This document shows, piece by piece, positions 52,611 through 60,795 of a DNA stretch of 62,703 nucleotides. The DNA is taken from positions 1-62,703 of the forward strand of contig JAEUIW010000020.1 in the NCBI GenBank assembly GCA_016794925.1. The letters are read 5' to 3'. A program made the translations under genes and the position numbers. This DNA comes from Phycisphaerae bacterium (GTDB lineage: Bacteria; Planctomycetota; Phycisphaerae; Phycisphaerales; UBA1924). The notes under the pieces are model-generated. The model searched no databases. It worked only from the letters and a program-made list of their open reading frames with translations, and had not been told where the DNA came from. The stretch's first letter is position 1; every line of letters begins with the position of its first letter.

Positions 52611-54142
52611 GGATTGGCGCTCGGCGCTTCGCCGACTACACGGACGCGCGTGCCGGGCCTGAGCGAGGCCGGCGCACTCGCGATGGCCCGTTCTCCCGCT
52701 GCGACGCCCGACACGACGCGGACCGCGTCGCCGGTTGAATCAGCCGGGTCAAGAGTGACTTCACGAAGATCCGCGGTCGTCACCGAGGCCGAGACGGGCC
52801 GCGCGATCCAGACCCTCGCGCTACCGTCCTTGCGCTCGAGGAGCACGCTCGCGGGCAGATACAGCCCGAGGGCGTCGCTCGTTCCCGCGCGCGATCCCTG
52901 TCGGTCGCCCGCCCCGACGGTGCCGTTCTCCGCTCGCGGCTGGAACCTCACGCGCGTCAGCATCTCGGGCTTGAGCGGCGGCGACGGGTCCTTGATCGCG
53001 ACCTTGAACTGCACCGTGTTCCGCTGGATGTTGGCCTCGTGCACCACACGGGTCACCGTTCCCGCGAAGCTCGCGCCCGCGAGCGCCTCGGTCGTCACCT
53101 GCGCCGGCGTTCCGATCCCGATCTTGGCCGCGTCGGCGAGCGGCACGTCGACACGCACCTGGAGCCTGGCGGGGTCGTACAGCCGCATCACCGTGCCGGA
53201 CATACCCCCCGCACCGGATGATTCGCCCCCCTTCGACCCCATCGTGATGCGGCTCCCTGGTTCGATGAGCCTCGTCATCACGACGCCCGCCGCGGGGGAG
53301 CGGATCTCGGCCCGCTCGAGCCGCAACGTCGCCTCGGCGAGCGAGGCCCGCGCCGTCTCGAGCGCCGCCTCCGCCTGCCGCACGCTCGCCTCCGCCTGCT
53401 CCACGGCCGCCCGCGCTTGAGTTACCCGCGCCTCGAGCCCCTCAAGACGGATCTCGCGGCGGTGGAACTCGCCAGCGCTGACCGCGCCGGCCGCGACCAG
53501 CTCGCGCTGCCGAGTGATCTCGTCACGCAGTTCGTGCACCGCCGCTTCCTCGACCTGGACCGCGGCTCTCGCCTGCGCCACCGACGCACGAGCCTTGCCG
53601 AGGTCGGCTTCGCGCTCGGCGACCGTCGCACGGCGTACGCGCTCGGCGATGCCGAGCTCTTCATCCATGAGCCGCGCGACGACCTGACCCGATTCAACCC
53701 GGTCCCCCTCCAGCACCAGCACTTCTTTCACCACGCCTTCCGCCAGAGCGGGGACGCCGACCGCGAACGGATCGGGCTCGATCCAACCTGGGGCCTGCAC
53801 GAGCGTCACGCCGGATCCGTCTTGAGCCGATCCAGAGACCGCCGGCGCTCCCGCCGACGGATCGCCCGTTGACACGGTCATGGCCTTCACCACCACCGGA
53901 ACCACACGCACGTCCAGCGCTGGAACCAGCACGCCCCGGGCGGCATACACCACGAGGCCCAGCGCTGATCCGAGGACGAGGAGCGGGACAAGCACGCGGG
54001 TCTTCCAACGGCGAGGCGGCGGGGGTATCGACGCCTGCTGCGAGTGGTTCATCGCCACGGGGGCGGCCGGGCCGCGCTTGAGCGCAGCGAGATCGGGCGC
54101 AGATGGGTGTGACGTCAGCACAGTGAGCTCCGAGCGGGCCAT
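52607..54142 (-). CDS. HlyD/MacA-like periplasmic adaptor
   Basis: 511 residues from the ATG at 54142, with GGAAA 7 bases upstream (a later ATG at 54052 lacks a site). One N-terminal transmembrane helix near residues 48-68. Lipoyl-like strands WIEPDPFAVGVPALAEGVVKEVLV and RSPAAGVVMTRLIEPGS flank a long coiled-coil hairpin (about 145-270, AVQVEEAAVHELRDEITRQRELV, VEQAEASVRQAEAALETARA). Beta-barrel and membrane-proximal domains follow. It connects the ABC permeases to a TolC-type duct, and such a duct is encoded at 46245-47642. Confidence 0.92.
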   Translation of the reverse strand: MARSELTVLTSHPSAPDLAALKRGPAAPVAMNHSQQASIPPPPRRWKTRVLVPLLVLGSALGLVVYAARGVLVPALDVRVVPVVVKAMTVSTGDPSAGAPAVSGSAQDGSGVTLVQAPGWIEPDPFAVGVPALAEGVVKEVLVLEGDRVESGQVVARLMDEELGIAERVRRATVAEREADLGKARASVAQARAAVQVEEAAVHELRDEITRQRELVAAGAVSAGEFHRREIRLEGLEARVTQARAAVEQAEASVRQAEAALETARASLAEATLRLERAEIRSPAAGVVMTRLIEPGSRITMGSKGGESSGAGGMSGTVMRLYDPARLQVRVDVPLADAAKIGIGTPAQVTTEALAGASFAGTVTRVVHEANIQRNTVQFKVAIKDPSPPLKPEMLTRVRFQPRAENGTVGAGDRQGSRAGTSDALGLYLPASVLLERKDGSARVWIARPVSASVTTADLREVTLDPADSTGDAVRVVSGVAAGERAIASAPASLRPGTRVRVVGEAPSANP

Positions 54143-54287
54143 CCAGCGTTTCCGCATGGCGGACGCGGACCGATGGCCCAGATGCCGGTGGTTGCGACGT
54201 GCCCCCGCGATGCACGGGAATGGCACACGAGCCCGAGGGGCGACCGATCGTCGGTCAACCTTCAGGCGGTCAGGTCCACGCTCAGAA

Positions 54288-54755
54288 CTAGATGATCAGA
54301 CGGGTGGAGGCGATGCCAACTGCGACACGCGCGATGCACGGGTCGGGCGGATCACTGGCATGAACCACGACCGACGGCGGCGGCTCGAGCAGCCAAAGGT
54401 CCGCAACGATCGCCGCTCGAGCCATCGTCGAGAGGGCCGAGTCAAGGTCACGGCTGGTGGACCCGGTTTCCAGCCTCGTCCGCTGATTCGGGATCGGGAG
54501 ATCCGTGCAAGAGCCGCAGTCCGAAGGGCACTGCCTCTCTTTGGGCATCGGCGTCGGCAGCCTCGACTGCTTCGACTCCCCGTAGCACTCGCCGCCGAGG
54601 GTGGAAGCGACTGGACCCGAGCAGTCACCCGCACGGTCGGTAACGGGGCACGACCCGTTGCTGAAGCACAGCACCGTGCCCGATGGCGCGACACCAACCA
54701 TCACCTGGACGACCAGGAGCAGAGTGGCAACGAGACGGCCGAAGCGCGGCGACAT
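54288..54755 (-). CDS. Small Cys-containing exported protein at head of ABC exporter operon
   Basis: 155 residues. Export helix (VATLLLVVQVMVGVAPSGTVL), then a Cys-rich segment: CFSNGSCP, DCSG, ECYG, CPSDCGSCTDLPIPN. The CTDLPI motif parallels CKDTPL in the 47807-48334 protein and both have a Cys at the end of the export helix. A possible minus-strand -10 box (TATAGT, plus coordinates 54764-54769) lies only 9 bases before the ATG, so the message may be nearly leaderless. Function unknown; metal sensing is inference. Confidence 0.6.
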   Translation of the reverse strand: MSPRFGRLVATLLLVVQVMVGVAPSGTVLCFSNGSCPVTDRAGDCSGPVASTLGGECYGESKQSRLPTPMPKERQCPSDCGSCTDLPIPNQRTRLETGSTSRDLDSALSTMARAAIVADLWLLEPPPSVVVHASDPPDPCIARVAVGIASTRLII

Positions 54756-54988
54756 CAGTGCTCACTATATCGGTAGAACGGGGCAAAGGTTCACGATGCG
54801 GACGATTGGTGGCGTCATCGGCGGGCCGATGGCAACGACGATCAAGCTGAGCGATGGGGGTCCATCGACCGTACGAAAACCAATCAAACAGAGCAACTCG
54901 TACCGTTGAGTCCCAAACACGATGCACGATTCACGGGGTAACGCACGCGGTCGTCGCTTCAATGGGGCCGCGGCTATTCAGCCGCGGG

Positions 54989-55290
54989 TCATGCGAGGCG
55001 TGCACTCGCGCTGAACTCCGAGCCATCGCGCCAGCGCCAGCGATCCAGTCGCGTTTCGAGGAATGTCACGCAGGCCACCGTGGCACCACCGTCGAACATG
55101 CCGCACCGCTTCATCGAGGCGGGGCATCTGGTCGCCGAAGCGGTAGACTTGCCGATCGCTGTAACGATTGAGCCCATCCGATAAACGTGCGCGACGTACT
55201 TCTGCGCCGTTTCGGGCAACTCCGACCGCCAGGGCTCCATCTTCCGGAAGTCGTCGATAAGTTCATCGAGCTTGTGCCCGTGACCGCCAC
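54989..55290 (-). pseudogene. Unidentified gene remnant at the right edge of the foreign region
   Basis: A minus-strand stretch reads HKLDELIDDFRKMEPWR then SELPETAQKYVAHVYRM, clearly protein-like, with no start codon attached to a ribosome site. The following residues up to the stop at 54989 (SMKRCGMFDGG...SASARLA) look less orderly. WRSELPETAQKYV recalls C-terminal helices of some synthetases such as PurA, but I cannot confirm any family. Probably a 3' fragment left by recombination. Confidence 0.3.
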
Positions 55291-55302
55291 GGCGTCGGCC
55301 GC

Positions 55303-56733
55303 TCAGTTGTCGCGCCCGAGCGACAGCACCGTCACTGCCGCCAGGCCCAGCGCCAGCAGAGACGGGCCCGCCGCGGCCCACGGGGCGCGATTCGCGGAAC
55401 CGTCGCGCGCCGGCGCGTCCGAGGGCGCCACGGGCCCCATCGGCGCGGGCGTGATCCGCGAGGCGCCCAGGGCGAGCAACATCAGCACGAAGGGCTCGAT
55501 GTACCGTTGGAACGCCGTCAGGCTCGCCGCCTGCGTGAGCATGAACAGCACCCAGGTCCACAGCCACAGCCAGCGCTGCCGACGCGACAGCGATGCGAAG
55601 AACAGCCCCAGCACCGCGCCCCCCAGCACCCCCAACGCCAGCACGAGCACGCTCCGTCCGCCCGGGGCGGGGAATCTCGCGGCGACGTTCCACAGCGCGC
55701 CGCGCCGGCCCGCGTCGTAGTCGTACCCCGTCCGCGGCAGTGCGCACGCCAGGAATGCCACGCCCATCGAGAGCCCGACGCTCAGACGCGCCCGCCACTC
55801 GCCGCGCATGGCGCGCCGCAGCGCGCCCCACGCGAAGCCCGAGAAGAACACCCCGTACACTCCGGCCAGCGCGAAGACAAGGGCGGGCGCGGCGGGATTC
55901 CCGCCCTGGTTCCGCGGTGTGGTCTGGTTCAGCACCGGGTCCAGCCCGCCCGCCTGGAACATGGGCGTCACCAACCCGCCCCACAGCCGCGCGAACCCGG
56001 CCACGATGAGCACCGCGGGAATGGCGCACGCCAGCGCAATCATCGCTCGGCTCGCCCGCGGCCCGGGAGGTTCACGCTCCAGCTCGGGGATGCCACCCGG
56101 CTTCTCGGCACGGATCCACGCACCCAGCACCAGCACCCCCGCGGTCCACAGGTGGATCTGCCGGCACAGCACCAGCGCCGCAAGAACGATCCCCCCCACC
56201 ACCGCCGCGCGGGCGTCCACTTTGCGCGCCCATGCCGTCAGCACTACGCCCAGCACCCCCCACCAGCCCGCGTTGTCGGGCGTCACCCACGCCGCGGACC
56301 CGAAGACATACGTCGAGCACAGACACGGCGCGGCGAGCGCAAGCGCCACGAGGCACGAGGTTCGGCGCGCCAGGGCCCAGCCGAGCGTGCAGACAAGGCC
56401 CGCCGAAAAGAGCAAACCCGCCAGGCGCATCGCGCGCTCACCGTCACCGATGGCCCGCGAAGCCGCCGCGAGCGCGAGGTGGTACCCCGGCGTGGTCGCG
56501 GAGCGATACTCGGACAAGTCGGGCGTCCACAACTCGGCCGCGAACTGTCGGACCACGCGCAGGTGGTAATAGTCCTGGTCCCATGCCGATCGGCACTGGC
56601 CGAAGCGTCCCGAAAGGATCACCCCGCCCGCGGCCAGCGCCACCGCGACGGCCAGCGTCACCCCGAGGAGCCAAGGCCGGCGCGCCGCCCCCGGGTGCAA
56701 CGGCTTCCTGGCGGGTGAGGCTGGGGTGGACAT
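55303..56733 (-). CDS. Polytopic membrane protein, GT-C glycosyltransferase-like
   Basis: 476 residues with about ten hydrophobic helices. The first external loop contains WDQDYYHLRVVRQFAAELW and SATTPGYHL, the acidic pair and TTPG pattern found in GT-C enzymes of the ALG10/PMT-like kind. No soluble domain. It is divergent from the DprE1/DprE2-like pair (start codons lie within a few dozen bases), which could provide a polyprenyl-linked pentose donor. Substrate is unknown and the family call is by topology and loop motifs only. Confidence 0.6.
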   Translation of the reverse strand: MSTPASPARKPLHPGAARRPWLLGVTLAVAVALAAGGVILSGRFGQCRSAWDQDYYHLRVVRQFAAELWTPDLSEYRSATTPGYHLALAAASRAIGDGERAMRLAGLLFSAGLVCTLGWALARRTSCLVALALAAPCLCSTYVFGSAAWVTPDNAGWWGVLGVVLTAWARKVDARAAVVGGIVLAALVLCRQIHLWTAGVLVLGAWIRAEKPGGIPELEREPPGPRASRAMIALACAIPAVLIVAGFARLWGGLVTPMFQAGGLDPVLNQTTPRNQGGNPAAPALVFALAGVYGVFFSGFAWGALRRAMRGEWRARLSVGLSMGVAFLACALPRTGYDYDAGRRGALWNVAARFPAPGGRSVLVLALGVLGGAVLGLFFASLSRRQRWLWLWTWVLFMLTQAASLTAFQRYIEPFVLMLLALGASRITPAPMGPVAPSDAPARDGSANRAPWAAAGPSLLALGLAAVTVLSLGRDN

Positions 56734-56893
56734 GGTCGTGGTCCGATCTGCCCGACGGCGTACACCGTATCATCGACGCGCGCGCGTCCCGCCGATGATC
56801 CGAGCTCGACACCTTTCCGCATCCGCACCGCCCCGACCCCGATCGCCGACCGGTCCCATCCCCCGCTTCCCCACCGTGCCCCGCCTTCGATCC

Positions 56894-58246
56894 ATGCCGC
56901 TGGCCTGCTGGGGGAATCACCCGGTGGTACCCGCGCGTGCGGCCCGGCCCGAGCGACGACGCGACCTCGACGCCATCGTGGGCGATCCCTCGATCGGGAC
57001 CCTCATTTCCCGGGGCCTGGGACGATCCTACGGGGACGCCGCGCTGCCGCCCGAGCCGCGGGAAGGTTCGGCCGCGATCCTCCACGAGCGGTTGGACCGT
57101 CTGCTCTCATTCGAGCCCGCGTCCGGGATGCTCCACGCCGAGGCGGGCGCCACGCTCGCGGGCATCATCGAAGCGTTCCTGCCCCGCGGCTTTCTGCCCG
57201 CGGTGACGCCGGGCACCAAGTTCGTCACCCTGGGCGGGGCCATCGCCGCCGACGTGCACGGCAAGAACCACCACACGGAGGGTTCGTTCGGCGCGTTCGT
57301 GCACGAGATCACGCTGCTGCTCCCGTCGGGCGAGGTGCTCCGCTGCTCGCGCGCCGAGAACACGGACGCGTTCTGGGCCACGCTGGGGGGCATGGGCCTG
57401 ACGGGCCACATCCTCTCGGCGCGCATCCGCCTCCGACCGGTGCAGTCGGCCTTCCTCACCGTCCGCTACCAGCGCGCCCGCAGCATCTATGAGGCGTTCG
57501 ACCTGTTCGCCGGCCCGTTCTCGACGTTCCGGTACTCGGTCGCTTGGATCGACTGTCTGTCGGAAGGCGCCGCGCTGGGACGCTCGGTGCTGATGGGCGG
57601 CGACCACACGCCCGCGGCGGAGGTGCCCTCGCCCCAGCGTTCGCGACTGCTCGCGCCCAACGTGCCGCGCGGGTTCCGCGTGCCCTTCTTCGCGCCGTCG
57701 GCGCTGCTCAACCCCTGGACGATCCGCGCCTTCAACGCGTTGTATTTCAACGCCCACTGGACCCGCACCAGGACCGTCGGGTACGACTCGTTCTTCTATC
57801 CCCTCGACCACATCCGCGACTGGAACCGCCTGTACGGACGGCGCGGCTTCCAGCAGTTCCAATTCGTGCTGCCGCACGAGTTCGCACGCGACGGCATGGT
57901 CGAGGTCCTGACTGGCCTGGCCCGGTCCAAGCGGGCCTCGTTCCTCGCGGTCCTCAAGACCTTCGGGCCCTCGTCAGGGGGCGTTCTCTCGTTCCCGAAG
58001 CCGGGCTGGACGCTCTCGCTCGACCTGCCGCACGACGGGGGACTCAACGCGTTCCTGAGGGGCCTGGACGACCTGATCGTCAAGCACGGGGGCCGACGTT
58101 ACCTCGCAAAGGATGCCTGCCTCAGTCCCGGGCACTTCCGACGCATGTACCCGGAGCTGGATCGCTTCCGGGAGATCCGCGCCCGCCTGGATCCGCACGA
58201 CCGGCTCGCGTCCGCGCTCTCGCGCCGACTGGGGATCACGCCGTGA
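56894..58246 (+). CDS. DprE1-like FAD-dependent oxidase
   Basis: 450 residues from the ATG at 56894 (an ATG at 56795 is also in frame; neither has a ribosome site). FAD-binding PCMH-type fold: SRGLGRSYGDAAL, then GTKFVTLGGAIAADVHGKNHH, a motif highly characteristic of decaprenylphosphoryl-beta-D-ribose oxidase. The end has YLAKDACLSPGHF and DPHDRLASALSRRLGI; the Lys corresponds to the catalytic Lys of DprE1. Length matches the mycobacterial enzyme (461). With DprE2 it would epimerise polyprenylphosphoryl-ribose to arabinose. Overlaps the next start (GTGA). Confidence 0.85.
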   Translation: MPLACWGNHPVVPARAARPERRRDLDAIVGDPSIGTLISRGLGRSYGDAALPPEPREGSAAILHERLDRLLSFEPASGMLHAEAGATLAGIIEAFLPRGFLPAVTPGTKFVTLGGAIAADVHGKNHHTEGSFGAFVHEITLLLPSGEVLRCSRAENTDAFWATLGGMGLTGHILSARIRLRPVQSAFLTVRYQRARSIYEAFDLFAGPFSTFRYSVAWIDCLSEGAALGRSVLMGGDHTPAAEVPSPQRSRLLAPNVPRGFRVPFFAPSALLNPWTIRAFNALYFNAHWTRTRTVGYDSFFYPLDHIRDWNRLYGRRGFQQFQFVLPHEFARDGMVEVLTGLARSKRASFLAVLKTFGPSSGGVLSFPKPGWTLSLDLPHDGGLNAFLRGLDDLIVKHGGRRYLAKDACLSPGHFRRMYPELDRFREIRARLDPHDRLASALSRRLGITP

Positions 58247-59067
58247 GCGCCGCGACCTCCCGCCCCGCGACCGACCGCCCCGCCGCGCCGCCGCCGGTGA
58301 CGACGACCAAGCCCGCCATCAACCTTCCCGCCCGCCACATCCTGATCGTGGGCGCCACGTCGTCCATCGCGCGGGCCCTGGCCCTGCGCCTGGCCCGGCG
58401 CGGCTGCAACCTGGTGGTGGCCGGACGCGACGACGACGAGATCGTCCGCCTGGCCTCGGACCTCGCCCTCCGGTCCCGCGCGGCGGTGCACCCGATGCAC
58501 CTCGACGCGGCCAACTTCGGCGCGCACGCGCCGGCGATCGAACGGGCCGAAGCCCTGCTGGGCGGCCGGCTCGACGGCGTGGTGCTGGCGCAGGGCGTGA
58601 TGCACCCGCACGAGGAGACGGCCCGTGACCCGGCCCTGGTCCTCGAGATGGTCCACGCCAACTACGCCTCGGTCGTGTCGCTCGCGTCCGCGTGCGCGGA
58701 CCGACTCCCCGACCGCACCGGGTTCCTGTGCGTGGTGTCGAGCGTTGCGGGGGATCGCGGCCGCGCGTCGAACCCCGTCTACGGCTCCACCAAGGCCGCC
58801 GCCAACGCCTATCTCGACGGCCTGCGGGCCGGGTTGTTCCCGCGCGGCGTCGCGGTCGTGTGCGTGCGCCCCGGCTTCGTTGATACCGCGATGACGTGGG
58901 GGCTGCCCGGCATGTTCCTGGTGGCGTCGCCCGAGCGCGTGGCCCGCGATATCGACCGCGCGATCCTCCGCCGGCGGGCCGTGGCCTACACGCCCTGGTT
59001 CTGGCGCTGGATCATGCTCATCATCCGCGTCATGCCGGCGTGGCTGTTCAACCGGCTGCGGCCCTGA
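58243..59067 (+). CDS. DprE2-like short-chain dehydrogenase/reductase
   Basis: 274 residues from a GTG at 58243 that overlaps the DprE1-like stop. Rossmann motif ILIVGATSSIARALAL, the SDR variant seen in DprE2; catalytic YGSTKAA (Tyr, Lys) with SSVAG before it. A hydrophobic C-terminus (FWRWIMLIIRVMPAWLF) suggests membrane contact. It would reduce the 2-keto intermediate made by DprE1. About 25 Pro/Ala/Thr-rich residues precede the fold. Confidence 0.85.
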   Translation: MSAATSRPATDRPAAPPPVTTTKPAINLPARHILIVGATSSIARALALRLARRGCNLVVAGRDDDEIVRLASDLALRSRAAVHPMHLDAANFGAHAPAIERAEALLGGRLDGVVLAQGVMHPHEETARDPALVLEMVHANYASVVSLASACADRLPDRTGFLCVVSSVAGDRGRASNPVYGSTKAAANAYLDGLRAGLFPRGVAVVCVRPGFVDTAMTWGLPGMFLVASPERVARDIDRAILRRRAVAYTPWFWRWIMLIIRVMPAWLFNRLRP

Positions 59068-59110
59068 TTCGCGCGTGACGTGCGAGCCGAACCGAGCGCG
59101 GGTGCTCCCA

Positions 59111-59785
59111 TCAGCGGCGACGACGGGATCCGATCAGGCCCGCGAGCGCCAGCAGCGCGGTCGCGCCGGGGCCGGGAACCGGCAGCTCGCGCAGCGTGAA
59201 TTCGGCGGGGAGTCGATCGGACAGGTCGGCCTGAATCACCAGCCCGCCCGCCCGCAGCCCGGGCGTCCAGAACGCGCCCCCGGCGATCGTCCCGCCGGTG
59301 AAATCAACGCGCGTGGACCCCGCGGAATACGCCCGTGAAGTGAACGGCTCGAACGAGAACGAGGCGGACTGGGCCTGGTTGAACGTCGCGACGGTGCTCG
59401 GCCCCCCGCTCGCGCCCAGCAGTTTCATCGAGAACGCCGTCCAGGTCAGGCTGCTGTTGTTGAAGACCACCTCGTCGGTGATCACGATCCGCGTGACCGT
59501 CTGCGCGTCGGGCGCGTTCTGGCGGAATGTCAGGTCCAGCGGGTAAGGAAGATCGGTCGAATCGTCCAGCCCGTAGAACTCGGCGAATTTCTCGATCACC
59601 AGCACGTTCGCCGAGAGGCTCACGAAGTCCGTCACCGCGTCGAGAAGCTCGTCGTTGCCCGACTGCACCTCCCAGCCGCCGCCGAGGTCCTTCACCGACG
59701 CCGAGGCGGGCGCGAACGGAAGGAGCGCGCCCAGAGCCGCGGCGCCGACGGCACGAATCACGAACGAACGGGCGGTGGTCCTCAC
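59111..59785 (-). CDS. PEP-CTERM-like secreted protein 1
   Basis: 224 residues from the GTG at 59785, with GGAG about 11 bases upstream; another GTG at 59815 lacks a site. Signal peptide (VIRAVGAAALGALLPFAPASA). Beta-rich body (DLGGGWEVQSG, RIVITDEVVFNNSS). C-terminus is a short anchor of the PEP-CTERM kind: PVPGPG, a hydrophobic helix LLALAGLIG, then RRRR. Paralogue of the next gene. Likely sorted by an exosortase-type system not present in this window. Confidence 0.78.
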   Translation of the reverse strand: MRTTARSFVIRAVGAAALGALLPFAPASASVKDLGGGWEVQSGNDELLDAVTDFVSLSANVLVIEKFAEFYGLDDSTDLPYPLDLTFRQNAPDAQTVTRIVITDEVVFNNSSLTWTAFSMKLLGASGGPSTVATFNQAQSASFSFEPFTSRAYSAGSTRVDFTGGTIAGGAFWTPGLRAGGLVIQADLSDRLPAEFTLRELPVPGPGATALLALAGLIGSRRRR

Positions 59786-59878
59786 GTGAGCTTCTCCCGG
59801 GCTCTCTCTCCTCACGTGGGGGCACGAACACGGGTTGTCGGAGACCCCGGAGGAGTCTCCCCGATGGTCCTGAACCGC

Positions 59879-60541
59879 TCAGCGCCGACGCCGCCCCGCC
59901 GCGACCGCCGCCGCCAGCCCCATCAGCGCCACGCCCCCGGGCGCCGGCACGGGGATCTCCTTGAGACTGAACGTCACCGGATTGGGCGAGGACAGATTGA
60001 CGTCCCACACCAGCTCGCCGCCGCCCGCGCCCGCCGAGCCGGGGTTCCAGTTCCCGCCGTCGGGAATGATGCCACCGGTGAACGAGACCGCCGTCGACGC
60101 GCCGTTGTAACTCCGCGACGTGAACGGCGTGATGCCGAAACCCGCCGACAGCGACTGGTTGAACACCGCCTGATTGGAGTCCACCAGCACCTGATCGAAC
60201 TGGTCCCACGCCACGCCCGTCTGGTTCGTCAGCAGTTCCTCATCGATGGCGAACCGCGTGATCGTCGCGCCGTCGGGCGCGGTCTGCGTGAACGAGATGT
60301 TGATCGGCTGGGGCCGACCCGTGAACGGGTCGATCTCCAGGAACGTCGCCTCCTTGCGCAACGTCAGCAGGTTGTTCGCGACATCCACGCTCACCACCGT
60401 CAGCGAGACGTGATCAGGATCGAAGATGGTCGCCCGCCATCCGCCCCCCAGGTCCATGCTGGTCTGAGCCGACGACACACCGGCCAGGGACAACGCCCCG
60501 AGCAGCGACAAGACCACCGACAGCGTGCGCGATGCGTGCAC
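59879..60541 (-). CDS. PEP-CTERM-like secreted protein 2
   Basis: 220 residues from a GTG at 60541, with GGAGGT about 5 bases upstream. Signal peptide (VVLSLLGALSLAGVSSAQ). Body shares with its neighbour DLGGGW near the N-terminus, FNQ(A/S)..A.F...PFTSR(A/S)Y and FTGG(T/I)I. C-terminal PVPAPGG, hydrophobic LMGLAAAVAAG, RRRR. A tandem duplication is clear from the shared words. Confidence 0.8.
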   Translation of the reverse strand: MHASRTLSVVLSLLGALSLAGVSSAQTSMDLGGGWRATIFDPDHVSLTVVSVDVANNLLTLRKEATFLEIDPFTGRPQPINISFTQTAPDGATITRFAIDEELLTNQTGVAWDQFDQVLVDSNQAVFNQSLSAGFGITPFTSRSYNGASTAVSFTGGIIPDGGNWNPGSAGAGGGELVWDVNLSSPNPVTFSLKEIPVPAPGGVALMGLAAAVAAGRRRR

Positions 60542-60795
60542 GGTCCACCTCCGGTCTCTCTCTCGCTCTCGGTTTCGGACGAGCGGCGCGCGGCACGGAA
60601 CACGGATTCACCGTGCCCGCCGCTCGACCTCTCTCTCATCAGGAAGCCGGCGTCTCCACACGCCCGCTCCCTCTCCAATTCAACCATAGCACACTTGGCC
60701 CGCCCGGCAAGCGCAATTCATACCAATTACGGTCCTATAACTTTTTTCCTACTCCTTTGCCCCGCCGCGCTCGCTCTGCCATACTCAACGCCCCG

